Assembly (NCBI GenBank): GCA_009746045.1
Contig: RPFO01000130.1
Coordinates: forward strand, 841,200-903,699
Direction: 5' to 3'
From: Mesostigma viride
Taxonomy: Eukaryota; Streptophyta; Mesostigmatophyceae; Mesostigmatales; Mesostigmataceae
Length of the DNA: 62,500 nucleotides
The notes under the pieces are model-generated. The model did no database searches. It was not told where the DNA came from and saw nothing but the letters and a program-made list of their open reading frames with translations. Each line of letters begins with the position of its first letter. Position 1 is the first letter of the stretch. The position numbers were made by a program, and so were the translations under genes. Of this stretch, positions 22,133 through 35,700 are shown piece by piece.

Positions 22133-22914
22133 TGTAACGACTAAAAATGATCATCAACATCATCCACAGTCCAATATGAAAGATCTTTTACCTGGGTTGC
22201 TTTCCTGAGTCGCAGAACTTCAAGTATCCGAGCAACGTTGAGATGGAAATTCCACAGCACGTGATTTAGGGAATCACACCCCTTGTAGACACAAAGACAA
22301 GCTCGTGTGTAGACGACCTCTGTGGAACTGAAGGACGTCTATAGCCAAGGGGCTCTTATGGATTGGACAACAAAGCCAAGCTTTATTATACCATGGTGAA
22401 TCAAAACCAACGTCCCAACAATGGCGACCCCACGTCCTTGATATCGACGTGCTTGTCGAACTTGCTCCAACCTTAGCCTGAAGAGAACCAATCAGAATCA
22501 TGGAATTCTATACAAGATCTTCGTATCCATCCTAGTCACACAAAACAGAACAACACCACACACAGCCTGGCAGAATCTTTCCATGAGATCCTAAATCTGT
22601 CGTATAAAGCACTGAAGTCCCAAAGGAGCATTTAAGACTCAATAGTACCAACTAACAAACTACAACCCCACGTGGATCAGGCCACGACCAATGAGGGCTC
22701 CTATCAGTAGTACCAACCAACAAACTACAACCCTACGTGGATCAAGCCACGACCAATGAGGGTTCCTATCAGTTGGTTGACAAAGTATCAGCTCCAAGTA
22801 CCGTCGTCTTAGAAACCTCATAACTTTCTCAATACTGATCCAAAAGTCCTCGAATAAAAGCCAAACATTCACAAAACAAAGGATGTAACAACAAAGTCAT
22901 TTTTGCTTGTTACA
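22133..22914 (-). repeat. LTR (3' LTR of minus-strand retrotransposon), 782 bp
   Basis: It begins TGTAAC and ends GTTACA. It is nearly identical to 29285-30064, differing by scattered substitutions and a few small indels. The flanking TATAT (22128-22132) matches the base run after the other LTR. Confidence 0.93.
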
Positions 22915-23307
22915 TATCTCCCCCTCAAAACTGGACCTCCCAGGTCCAATAGCCAACTCTTGAAGGCAGAGGAACATTGAACAGAAATCCACCATCTCTT
23001 GGGAAAAGCAGATGGGTTTTTACATCCCTGGAAACAGGGCCTCCTATCTCATAAACATCTAGTCACAGGTCTCTACAGCAGACAAGTCACTACCTTATCT
23101 ACTATAAATCCAGATAAACACATCTCAAAATACAAGGTCTTCCATTCAGCATCCTGGAACCTGGAACTCTGGACTGGAACATCAGAACTGGACTGGAGCC
23201 CCCCCCCCATCATCCATCCTGGAATCCCCCCCTCACACCACAATCCAAAGCACCTTCCATGCTCTTCCCCCATCCTTCCCCATCCTCTTCCTTCTCAGCT
23301 CTGTTCT

Positions 23308-23997
23308 TCACAGGCTATACCAATCCCCATTCACGCCATCCTTGCCCTTGGTCCCAAACAAGGGAAACTGCTCCACCATGTGAACCAAGTCTGGCCAGTT
23401 CCTGCTGAACTGCAGCACCATGCACGTCTCAGCAGCCCCTGCTGCCATCTGGGCAACATAACGCAGGCATGTCCCTGGGTAGGAGAGAAGCACCACAGAC
23501 TGGCTCTCAGGATCCATCACCCAAGTAGAAGACGTCTTGTGCCTGCTCACCCATGACCTGTACGCCCACCAGAACTGGAGAAAGGTCTTGACCACTGACC
23601 ACTTAGCACCTATCAAAGGCACCAACACCCTCAATGGGGTCAGACGAACCTTGAGCTCCATGGTGTACTTAGGCAACCCTGGGCTGCAGAAAAGGTTGGA
23701 TGTCTCCAAAGGGAAGCACCCCTTGACCGAGCTGGAAGAAGAAGAAACCAAGTCAAAGTCTCCCTGCTGAACTGAAAACTCCAACAACTCCATGTAGGAG
23801 GCCTCACCCATGCTCACTGGCTTGAACTGCATGAAGGCTCCTTTCAAAGCCTCAGGCAAGGTGGTCAACATATCCTGCACCTCTGCAGGTCTCATGTCAA
23901 TCTCAGGTCCTGGAGTCAAGGCAAACATCCTGTGCAACAGGTGGCCCACAAAAGGAGAGCCAATCTCATACAGACGTGCATGCAGGACATGAACCAC
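23308..23997 (-). CDS. Unrecognised 229-residue frame inside the LTR element
   Basis: An open frame near the 3' LTR with no family I can name. It has a serine run (LVSSSSSSVKG) and many hydrophobic residues. Its position fits the 3' end of a retroelement polyprotein or a captured host sequence. It may be chance. Confidence 0.25.
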   Translation of the reverse strand: MVHVLHARLYEIGSPFVGHLLHRMFALTPGPEIDMRPAEVQDMLTTLPEALKGAFMQFKPVSMGEASYMELLEFSVQQGDFDLVSSSSSSVKGCFPLETSNLFCSPGLPKYTMELKVRLTPLRVLVPLIGAKWSVVKTFLQFWWAYRSWVSRHKTSSTWVMDPESQSVVLLSYPGTCLRYVAQMAAGAAETCMVLQFSRNWPDLVHMVEQFPLFGTKGKDGVNGDWYSL

Positions 23998-24644
23998 GTG
24001 TCTTAATCATACCAGGAATCAAGCCCTAGGTGAACCACTCCATATGTCGAGGGTACAACACAGAAGTCACTCTCCATGTGCCATCCAAGCTCAGATCCCC
24101 TCAACCATCCTCAGAAACTGGTCACCAAAATCTGGATGTCATCTCAGCTTAGTCCAACCAAACTCCCACCAGAGTCCATCCCACTCAACTCAGATCCCCG
24201 TCGGATTCAATGAGTCCACATGAATCCAAGAAGGAGTAAACAGGATCAAGGCACCTAAGCCAAACAAGGCGAGGCCACTCCATGTTCTGGGACACCACCC
24301 TCCCTCAGCTAGAGTCCACGGGTGAAAGACAAGCCTGACATTCCCAGGGATAACGGGTCATCCACAGGGATCCATGCCACGAAATACTGACAACTCTCAC
24401 TGCTTGATCAGGGCAGGAAGCAGAGTGTCATGTAGCAAGGCTAACCCTCTATACAGCCAACCCCCATAACTAACTGGGCTGCCAGGGTCCAAGGCTCATC
24501 AAAGCTAGTCACCACAGCACACCCAAAGATTCCAGCCCTTCTCAAGGGAAGAGGTAGTCAGGGACAGATGCTGTATCACCACAACAGAGTGGCAGGTAAC
24601 CGAGCCATAATAAATCCCCAATCCATCCCAACTGGGGACCTCCC

Positions 24645-24968
24645 TCAGATCACCAACAGGTCATAGCAGGCTGGGTGGATTCCAAGAATGCTCAATCCTA
24701 ACACAGGGGCTGGCGTGAGCTTCTGCTGCAGCAAGTCCAAGGCCTGCTGACACCCGTCAGTCCACGCAAACTGGAACGAGGAAACGTCAACAGCGCCCCA
24801 GGTGGAAGTGCAGTCACCAAGAGGCAGGAGCAATCCAGCAGGAAGACGTCGCCAACAGGGTCGCCTCAGGAAGAGCAAGGGTATCTCAGAAGTACACCCA
24901 TGATGAAGAGAGGCCGTGGACAGGGTTGTCACCAGTGGGTACCCGTCAGCAGGTTGGGGAGGTGCCAC
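24645..24968 (-). pseudogene. Ty3/Gypsy-like RT–RNase H junction fragment
   Basis: FAWTDGCQQALDLLQQKLTP followed by APVLGL resembles the conserved F-WT-CQ-AF--LK--L--APVL segment between reverse transcriptase and RNase H in Gypsy elements. The flanking frames do not continue either domain cleanly, so it is a remnant. Confidence 0.5.
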
Positions 24969-27900
24969 AAAGCACAGCCAAAATAGCCCACCGATGGCCA
25001 GCGAAACCAGGATACCACATAGTCAGGGATCTATGAGGTGAGCCCGACAGGATGAACTGAAATCCCAGGGTGAATCCACGCTATGATCCTCACAGATCTC
25101 CTCCCCACCAGAACAAAATTCCCCCCCTCCAGTCGCACCAAAGGAGTGAGAGTGAGGTAAAGCCACATCTCCTTAGTAGCTAGTACACTCAAACCCATAG
25201 CCAGTGGCCTATGATAATCACAAGGCACACTATTTCTCCATAAGATGCCTGGGAAAACCATCCACAGCCTTGAGAGGGATAGCAGAAGATCAGTAATGCC
25301 TCACCAGCATTATGAACGGTATGCCCCAACTTGTAAATCGTAGCACACGCTACCCCATGCAAGGGTTAGGTGCAGCCCAATCCCCTGCACGCCCTGCTCC
25401 CCACACAAATCCCCCTCAGCATAACTGGTAAACTGGAGACTACCAGCATGCCTAATAATTCCACCCCTCTGCGTAGAATAAGCTGTAATAATCCTGGTAT
25501 CAGCTTCCCAAGATTGACAGCATGACCTAGCAGGAACAAACGCCATGGGATACGCATGAAGACAGAGGCCCAGCCAACCAGAGAAGGGTGGGGGAGGCAA
25601 GTCTCTCAGCCCACTAAACCACTGGTGGCCTGCAGGGTCGCTCTATTAAGACGTCCTATGCACCTCATGACTAAAGATGGGGTGGGAACTACAGCATCCA
25701 AGACAGAGTTGCATACAAGGCAGCTTGAGAGCAGACTGAAAGCAATCACCAATCAGCCAACTGATGTGCCCAAGCTTGGCAGGGCCCCAGCAACAACATC
25801 ACTCCCCGCATCCATCCAGGTGGCACTACCATGCAAGGTAATGTGGGCATTAGGATCGAAGGAGCCCAAGACAAGGTTGCACAAGTAGGGCAGCGTAAGG
25901 GTATGCTGGATGAGGCCATCAGTCATCAAACAGATACACCCTCAGCTTGGCAGGGCCCTAGCAAGTAGACTGAACCATGTCCCCCTAGTCAAAGCATGGA
26001 AAGTAGTATCCATGTCCGTGGACCACGTAGACTGCCAAATGGTATTAATGTCAGTGTACCACGGATACTGATGCACATGAGGCAGGTTGTAAGGGTGGTA
26101 GAGGGCTGAATGGGTCCCCCAACTAACCCACACCTCTAAGCTCATGTGAGCCCCGCCCAGCACCAAGTAGTCCAACTCCTCAATTAAGAGTCAACGGAGT
26201 GGGCACCATTGTCATCACTGTCATGCCAAAGATTCCAGCCGGCCCCACAGTTGTAGCTCCGTTGATCCCGCCCATCATCCAACCACAAGGACATCCTACC
26301 CATGCAAACATGATGCCAGACCCCCCGTGCAAGCAGTCCCATTCATACAACCATCATGCTGTGCAAGCAATCAGCTCAAGGGCGGATGGTGTACTATCAA
26401 GACAACAAGCCATCCTGGCACCATGCAAGCAAGATAAGTCCATAGCAGGGCAAAGCAAGGGTAGGAGGTTACTCATCTGCACAAGGCTGGCTTGATGTCC
26501 ACCAGCAGGCAGGACCCAGCACTGCGTCAGGAGCAGGCACCAGCATTACAGATACTCGTCACTTGGGCGTCCCCAAGTCACCAGAGTCGCCAGCGGCCAC
26601 CATGCAGTGCTTGCAGTCGCCACCACGAGTGCTCTCAGGCCCCACCATGAGTGCTGGTAGTCGCCACCAGGAGTGCTGGCACTCGTCACCATGAGTGCTT
26701 GCAGTTGCCACCAACAGCACTAGTCCACTACCAGGGTACTCTCCAACGTAGCCTCCATGCACCATGCCCGCCATAGACATGTTCCAATCCCCCACTGGCC
26801 TCAAGCCCCCAAGAGGCTACTGCCACCACGCCCAATCAGCGTTGGACCACCCCCACATGTGGGTATCCAACACAGCTGTTGCCTGACTGGACAACCAAGA
26901 CTAGCTGCTTGCGCCGATCACGCTATGGGGAAGTGACTAAGCTGCTTTATGGAGGCCTGGGACGGACACCAATGAGCCTGGCTCCAGAAGCTGCTTGGAA
27001 GAAGGACCACATGCTGTCAACTGCCCGGACTAAACGTCAATCAGGCTGCAGGAAGGAGCCAGCACTCTTCACTATGGCACTCAGAAAAACTGCCTAGTAG
27101 GCAAGCCACAGACTGCCAACCTATTAAGATAGCAGACTCGAACAGGGCTACTACCAAGTGCCAGGTAGCCAGAACTCCTAAGCCGGAGGAGCACAAGGGC
27201 CTGAGGTGTCCAACAGCCAGCAGAATTGCCCAAAAGTCGAAAAAATGGGCCTAAAAACGCCTTGACCAGTGTCAAAAATTCTGATCTGAGAACTATATCA
27301 GATATATTCACAGATAAGAACTATGACAGCAGCCCTGGTGTCCATACTTGCTGTCCTAGTGCACCTCCTAGGCCCAACAGGGACCATCTGCCAACAAGCA
27401 GTGGTAACCATCCTGTCCTGGGAGAAGTAAATGCGTGGTCACAATGGTCTGGCGCAGGTAAGGGCCCCAACTGGCAAGTGACCCACACCCCACTTGTAAG
27501 GGACATTGTCAAGCAAGTGGTCCACCCCCTCTGGGAACATGTGTCAAAGGACACCGTCTAGCAAGTGGGCAACCCATGCAAGAGACACCTGGCAACTCAT
27601 GGGTGCACGTGTGATACCCTCTAGGGGACAACCCACTGCAGGTATCCCGATGTCCCCTGATGTGGTGGCATCTACCATGCCATACGCCTCCATGATAGCA
27701 TCTGGCACCCTTTTGGCAGACCTGGGATATCCACTCCCCCGCAGAAATTTTCTCAGGGTAACTAGACACAGCTGTCCAGTATGATAGTGGAAACCCCGTA
27801 AATGCTGTTGTTCTGCCCTGGCATGTGTGATGCCGTCTGGAAATTACATTGCAGACATCCAGGATGTCCACTCCCCCGCAAAAAATTGCTCAGGGTAACC

Positions 27901-29284
27901 AGACGTAGCTGCCACCAATCTGGACAACTCCTAGGGAGCTCGCCCTACCCATAGTACCATGATGATAGTGGGAACAACACAAATGCCGTTGTTCTCCTCC
28001 CCACCAAAACCAAACCACCATACACGTGGGAGGAACCAAAGCTCAACCTAGAACGCCTCCACTGTCATGATGCTCAACAAGAAAAGGAAGAGTTTCCCCC
28101 ACAACTGAAACAAATGTTTGGCGACGCGTGAATTAAGGACGTGCCACAGTCCTTAAACAGCAAGGGTAGGCTGCCCATGCACCGAAGAAAAGGATCCTGA
28201 AAGATTGTCAAGTGAGTGCAAAAGGAACCTTGCGTAAAAAGGCAGCCATGAATCCCTACTGTCCGCTCATCCGGAGCCACCCTCAAAAGACACGAGGTGT
28301 AACCTGAGCCACACCGTAAAAATGTCGTCAAAGAAAAGCAGCACCGGGAAAAAAAAACAACCTTAGACGGCGACGTCGTCAGGCGGTCGCGGTGGTGGTC
28401 GTGCGTGCAGCCGCAACCCGGAAACCGGGTGATAGGTGCCGTCGGCAGCAACATTGCGTCGGCTCAGCCATAACCCGTAGCGCCATGTCAGCCTGGCCGA
28501 AAACAGAGCCTGCAGGGAAAAAAGACAGCTCCTAGCAGGATTCTGGAGCCGGACCTGCTGAGCTACTGGCCCAACACTCCGCATGCCCTGCTCGAAACGT
28601 AGCAACACTTGCGTAATGCCGATATATAAAGATGTTTGGAGCTAGGCAGAGACTGCGGCGTCAGCAGCCACGACAGACAGGGCGGTGGTCGGACTTCAGC
28701 ACGATGCGGCCAGCCAGCCGAAAGCCCGTAAGTAAGGACGCTTGTCAATGAAATATTGCACGAATTTAAAGAAAGGGACGGTGACTTAGTGGTGCGTTAA
28801 TAATGGCTTATGCAACACCCTTTTCTAGGGAGAGGTGAAGGAGAAGAAGTCGCCCACACCTGGTTCCGTAGGGATGAAGGTGATTGTGTAACCCGCCTCA
28901 CTTCAGTCATAGAAGTACGATTGAAATTAAGTTGACGCCGTGGAGTATGAGTAGTTGTCTCAGCACCTTCCCTAGCAATGGGTTCCAGAGATGATGACGG
29001 ATCTCCCAAACCTTGATTAGTAGGGGGTAAAGGTGATTGTGTCTTCGAACTACTCATACTTCCACATGGAGTCGCGATCGTCTGCCTAGTAGAGACAACG
29101 GTTACGGCTGACTTCTAGTGTTACAGAGCAAGACAGTCACATCAGGATGTGTCTCAGTCTGTAACACCGTAAGTTTTCCGCAACTCTATGAATCTTCTCG
29201 GATGACAGACATCTGATCAACGTTGTACTACCCGGAAGGTTGCGACTTCAAGAGAAACACCAAAGTAGAGATCCCCGATACCAA

Positions 29285-30064
29285 TGTAACGACTAAAAAT
29301 GATCATCAACATCATCCACAGTCCAATATGAAAGATCTTTTACCTGGGTTGCTTTCCTGAGTCGCAGAACTTCAAGTATCCGAGCAACGTTGAGATGGAA
29401 ATTCCACAGCACGTGATTTAGGGAATCACAACCCCTTGTAGACACAAAGACAAGCTCGTGTATAGACGACCTCTGTGGAACTGAAGGACGTCTATAGCCA
29501 AGGGGCTCTTATGGATTGGACAACAAAGCCAAGCTTTATTATACCATGGTGAATCAAAACCAACGTAGCAACAATGGCGACCCCACGTCCTTGATATCGA
29601 CGTGCTTGTCGAACTTGCTCCAACCTTAGCCTGAAGAGAACCAATCAGAACCATGGGATTCTATACAAGATCTTCGTATCCATCCTAGTCACACAGAACA
29701 GAACAACACCACACACAGCCTGGCAGAATCTTTCCAGGAGATCCTAAATCTGTCGTAAGCACTGAAGTCCCAAAGGAGCATTTAAGACTCAATAGTACCA
29801 ACTAACAAACTACAACCCCACGTGGATCAGGCCACGACCAATGAGGGCTCCTATCAGTAGTACCAACCAACAAACTACAACCCTACGTGGATCAAGCCAC
29901 GACCAATGAGAGTTCCTATCAGTTGGTTGACAAAGTATCAGCTCCAAGTACCGTCGTCTTAGAAACCTCATAACTTTCTCAATACTGATCCAAAAGTCCT
30001 CGAATAAAAGCCAAACATTCACAAAACAAAGGATGCAACAACAAAGTCATTTTTGCTTGTTACA
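29285..30064 (-). repeat. LTR (5' LTR of minus-strand retrotransposon), 780 bp
   Basis: Partner of 22133-22914, with the same TGTAAC…GTTACA ends. It is followed on the + strand by TATAT. Confidence 0.93.
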
Positions 30065-30069
30065 TATAT

Positions 30070-30694
30070 GGGGCGCTGCACGTTAGAAACGTCGATCGAT
30101 CATTGTGTCACGGGGGCATATAGATCCACCGTAAGTATTGTGAGATGGATACCATGGTAATCGAGTTGAGCTAGAACTACGATACATAAAAAGTTAATTC
30201 TTACCATACATCAAAAGTTAAGTCTTGTGTCCCCGTAATCCATTATGTACTCACCCAAATAGGTACGCCGATCGTGTGAACCAAAAAACACATACTACAA
30301 TGAGAATTTGTGTTCTGGACACCCACTGAATTCCGTGTTCAATTGAAAAATCTTTGCATGCACAGATCAGTTGATATATAGCTCACATACGCATCTTGCA
30401 TTACATGCTTAAGGATGCTAGCTGTTCTGTCCTCACATTGAAGGCTGGCTAGGGCTGTACTGACGCCATCAGCCTTGCTAGTCCCAGCTTCATGCAGCCA
30501 CACTAAAGCGATCAGGCACGGGAGGGCTGTCTGAGAGTAACCTAGAGGCCAGCAATAATATTGCAATGTGCCTCCGTTGGAAAGCTAAAAGCCATCCAGT
30601 ACATTTCTGCGATGAACAAGTCTTTTAGACATATACAATAGGCACATGCAGGTGAAATTATAAACGACAAAAAAGAAAAAAATTACAGACTATA
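30070..30694. other. Between the LTR element and the ETF-beta stop; no gene seen
   Basis: AT-rich, with no convincing coding frame. On the minus strand TGTAA follows the ETF-beta stop by about 10 bases, a possible green-algal-type polyadenylation signal. Confidence 0.4.
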
Positions 30695-32695
30695 TCAGAT
30701 CACGCCTGCCTCATTCTTCAGCTTGTCCACCAGCTCATCCACACTCTTGAGGATGACGCCGCCTTTGCGGCGCGGCGGCTCCTCCACACGCAGCACCTGT
30801 AGCCTGCGTGCTGTGTCCAGGCCCAGCTCCTCGATCAGCAGCTTCTCGATCGGCTTCTTCTTGGCCTTCATGATGTTGGGCAGCGTCGCGTAACGAGGCG
30901 TGTTCAGCCGCAGGTCGGAGCTGCGGGAGGACATCATTGAAGGAGAGCAGGATGCTGCGAGAAATTAGCTTGATCGAAGGGTTAAAGTAAAGGACGTGAC
31001 TGACTGCGTCAAGTGGATCCCGGTCAAGGAATCGTTGATAGGTACACTAAGTTACAGGATACCTAAAATAGAATTACGTCATTTCAAACCAATAACATTT
31101 CATTAGATCATGCAACAGGGGTCACGGGTAGAGCAAAGGTAAAGCACACCGGGCAGAGAGCGCAGAAGATTGATAGAAGAGGTCAGGGGATCCATGTCGG
31201 ACATATGACGCAGTCTACGCTTTTAATGTCAGAAACATTTCATTAATCCATGTCAGACACGTGTACAAACTGGAACCGTGCATAGGCGGTTTATTCTTTG
31301 GCCAGGACACGAAGTGATCCATGACAGGAAGGAGCTCAGATCGATTGCTTACGTGCCCCTGAAACATATCTTTCAAATATCACACAAACATCACCTTCCA
31401 CAACTTTCAACCATGCTCAATGGCTGCGAAACAGATACAACGACAGGCAGCCACTCACGTGACGACAGCTGGCAGTGGCACGCGCAGCGTCTGCAGCCCC
31501 CCGTCAATCTCCCGCGTCACCAGCAGCGAGGCAGGGCCGCCGCCCTCGCCGCCACCTTCCGTCACCAACTTGGAGGCAAAGGTGGCCTGGGGCCAGCGCA
31601 GCAGTGCTGCCAGCATCTGCCCCGTCTGGTTGCAGTCGTCGTCGATGGCCTGCGGATGGGTGAGACATGGGAAATGACAGCATAATGAGAGAAGAGAACC
31701 AATTTGCAAGGCAGTCCTCGATCTAGGTTGTAGATGTTTGAGACAGAAAACATAAACAAAGCGGCATGAAGGTGGCAATCAAAGGATACATCACCCAACT
31801 TTTCCGGTCTATTCGGCAGGTGTCTGGCCTGTAGACAAGAGATCATGAACATATACGATGCAAAACACTACTATTACGAGACCTTTCTATTATTATATAA
31901 CCATACATGGTTGTCTCCTTGATACTACTAGGCAGTTGTCATCAATGGCCTGCATGCGAATGGGAACTGAGCAAGTAGAGGCATGACAATGATAGGAGAA
32001 GCAAAGCTATTGAAAACGGACCAGTTGTATTGTGAAAATGTCACCGACCACCTGCTGGCCCAGCAGCATAAACACGCTACAGGAATAATGCACCGGACGG
32101 TTACAGGATGCTATATGAGTATGGTACAGTATGCCATACTTTACATGAGACCATACTGTATATGAGTATGGTACAGTATGCCATACTTTACATGAGACCA
32201 TACTGTATATGAGTATGGTACAGTATGCCATACTTTACATGAGACCATACTGTATATGAGTACGGTACAGTATGCCATACTTTACATGAGACCATACTGT
32301 ATATGAGTATGGTACAGTATGCCATACTTTACATGAGACCATACTGTAAATGATGCTTCTTTCACCTGCTTGCCCAGCAGCACAAGCTGCGGCTTCTCCC
32401 GTTCCGCCAGGTGGCGCAGCACCCGCGCAACCGTGAGCGGCTCGAGCCCCTCGCACCCTGGCCCAGACCCTGACGCCGACGTCACGTGGATGCCTCGGTC
32501 CGCCCCCATGGCCAGTGCCGTGCGGAGCGTCTCTTGCGCGGCTGTGGGACCGACGGTGGCAACGACAACCTCCTTTGCGATGCCTGCCTCTTTCAGCTGC
32601 ACCGCCTGGCTCCAGCGGAAGGCGGGTGGGCACGCATGTGTGTACATGTGGGTAGGGTGGGTGGGGTGGGGGAGCGGGCAGGCGGTCGGGTGTTT

Positions 32696-32755
<60 letters not shown>

Positions 32756-35700
32756 GAGAGAGAGACATTCAGACAGACAAAGTTTGTGTGTGCATCACAC
32801 CGTGTGTGTCCGTGTGTGTATGTGGCGGTGAGTGGAGAGGGTGGGAAGAGGAAGCGGCAGGTTTGTAAGCAGAGAAAGCGGCAGGTGCAGAAGCGGAGGC
32901 ACAGGACGGCAATGACAGCAGATCCCACCGTGCAGATATCATCCATTCTTATACAGCACGGTGGGCATCACAGGACGGCATATCATCCATTCTTATACAG
33001 CACGGTGGGCATCACAGGACGGCAATGACAGCAGATCCCACCGTGCAGATATCATCCATTCTTATACAGCACGGTGGGCATCACAGGACGGCGATGACAG
33101 CAGATCCCACCGTGCAGATATCATCCATTCTTATACAGCACGGTGGGCATCACAGGACGACATATCATGCATTCTTCTGCGAGCTAGTTGTGCCACCCTA
33201 CTGACGTTGATTACATGCTAAGCAGGATCCTGATCGTTGATTACATGCGCCTCTATCCAGCACGATCAAGTGCATGTCAGCCCTGTACCAGGGGTGGCGT
33301 TGGGAAACACAATCAACCATCCCTCAGCGATGGGCAGCCAACCATCGTTCAGCCACAGGCTGCCAATTATCCTCGACCACCACAGCGGGCCCCTGGGGCC
33401 AGGCCTCCCACAAGAGTTACGCTAGGTCTGACTAGGCTGGAGCAAGGCCACATGAAGGCTGTAATACTAGGGCTGGGACATCCGGGTCATTTCGCGACCC
33501 GAACACGAACACGAACACCTGGGGAGAGTACCCGAACCCGAATACCGAACATGTTCGGTACATTTCCAGGTGACCCGAACCCGAACACGAACATGTTCGG
33601 TACAGGTTGAAGGTGACCCGAACCCGAACCCGAACATTACCCGAACATTTTACCGAACACGAACAATTCATAACGATACACTTGTGAGTAGGATACGGAC
33701 ACCATCGAGGACAATTGAACTGTCACAAAAGAAAGCAAAATGCTAGCTGTCGTCTGAAATTCTGAAACCGATAGAAATAAACCTTCGTACTTTGTTATCT
33801 TCTTCATTGGCTGGTACTGAAATGTCGAATGATAAGTGAAAAGTTCTGCGGTTTGGTACTGAAAAATTCGGCTGAAAGCAATAACAACAACCGAAAAGTC
33901 TGTAAATGTTCGGTACCGGGTCAGAGGCGAACATGTTCGCCCGGTTCCCAGGGTGACCCGAACACGGACACGAACATGTTCGGTAAGTTTCCAGGGCGAC
34001 CCGAACCCGAACAGCACATGTTCGGCCGAACATTTTAGGCGACCCGAACACCGCACATGTTCGGTATTCGCCCGAACATGTTCGTGTGCGGTATGCGGCG
34101 GATGTCCCAGCCCTATGTAATACGCTATAATAGGCTATACTGGGCTATTCTTGGCTGTTCTTGGCTATACTAAGTATACAACCAGTGCTTTTAGTAACGG
34201 TACGCGTGCGTCAGCCGCTGACGCGTCAGTGTCTGACGCGTCCGACTTTTTCGTCCGCGCGTCAGACAGCTGACGCGTAAATTTTGGCTCTGCGTCAGTC
34301 GACTGACGCATAAATTTTGTCTGCACGTCAGTCGTCTGACGCGTAAATTCAGGCAGCACGTCAGTACTTATGGGCACCGAGTCTATGCGTCAGGCAGGGT
34401 CAATATATAGTGGGTACCTACTAATGTACTGAAGTCCACTGAAATGCCAACTTCGTACTGGATATCTACGAATTCAAGTTCACCAGTTCAGGTCTGTTCG
34501 TTGATATGCTTCAAGATTCTAGGCGGTTATCATGCCCATGCCAGACCCGCCGGCCCTAGCCTGCTTGGCGGCGAGAGTGACGAGAGTTCTAGACGAATGT
34601 AAAGTTGTAACCCAGGACGACTGGCAATGGTCGATGTCTCGATGATGGCAAAGGTTTTAGGAATATGATTGATGAGCTGATTGACGAAGCGTTGCGAGGT
34701 TGCCTGATTTACATATTGCTTTGAATCGAATTCCTGGTGTGTTTATTAACACTGTAGATTTGTTTGCATAAGAAATCGAATTCTGTCCATTACTAGATGC
34801 GTAGGGAAATTTCGGGCCGGGTCAGTAATATTGTATAAACATTTAACAACGTTAATGGTTTAGTCCGATTGTCAACTAGCAAAGTTAGTGACCTGGGGGT
34901 TGGCAGTTTTTGGGTGAAGGGATGACGCCGGAAGGAATACTGGGAAAAATTAAATCTGGGGGGATCGCAGCTTTTTTCATGCCGAAACAGGCTGCCGACA
35001 CGGCCAAAGCGCCTGCGCCTGGTCCGCGTGCCATTAATGGCGTAGGCCAGGCAGCCGACGCGCTGAACCGCAGCAAGAGGAAAAGGGGGAATGATAGCAA
35101 TGCAGCCAGCAGTGCAGCAGCAGCATCGGCTCAGTCTGGCAATGCTGGTGAGCCCCCAGGCTGACGCGCCGCCAACGGCGGCAAGTCACCCGTCTGACGC
35201 GCCGCCAACGGCGGCAAGTCAGCCGACTGACGCGCCGCCAACGGCGGCAAGTCAGCCGACTGACGCGCCGCCAACGGCGGCAAGTCAGCCAGGCTGACGC
35301 GGACAAAAACCCTTACTAAAAGCACTGTATACTACGCTTTTTCAGGCTACAGCATCCTGGGCTGTATGTGGCCTCCCATACTGAGGCAATCAACTATGTG
35401 GTCTGTGGTAAATATGAAATACGTTCCTGGAGAGTAAGGCATTGTCATTACGGCCACCCAGGTTACAGTGAACACCCCATTACCACAGCGATCACACGCA
35501 TTCACACAAAACACATTATGCACCTCCCCACACACACAAACACTCACACGCACGCACCCACGCACATATTACCATGGAACAGTTTTCATCCAACCAACCA
35601 ACCAACCATCCACCCACCCACCCACCCACCCACCCACCCACCCACCCCCACCCACCCACCCACCCACCCACCCACCCACCCACCCACCCACCCACCCACC

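Larger units (their letters stand above)
22133..30064 (-). mobile_element. LTR retrotransposon, 7.9 kb, minus orientation, coding decayed
   Basis: Paired LTRs, a 5-bp target duplication TATAT (22128-22132 and 30065-30069), a primer-binding-like sequence TGGTATCGGGGATCTC next to the LTR at about 29267-29283, and a purine tract GAGGGGGAGA beside the other LTR at about 22917-22927 fix the minus orientation. Internal frames are short and broken. One fragment (24645-24968) contains FAWTDGCQQALDLLQQKLTP, the link between RT and RNase H typical of Ty3/Gypsy polyproteins. A 229-codon frame at 23308-23997 is not recognised. No intact gag, protease or integrase could be read. The high LTR similarity with a decayed interior suggests a non-autonomous element mobilised in trans. 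Confidence 0.85.
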
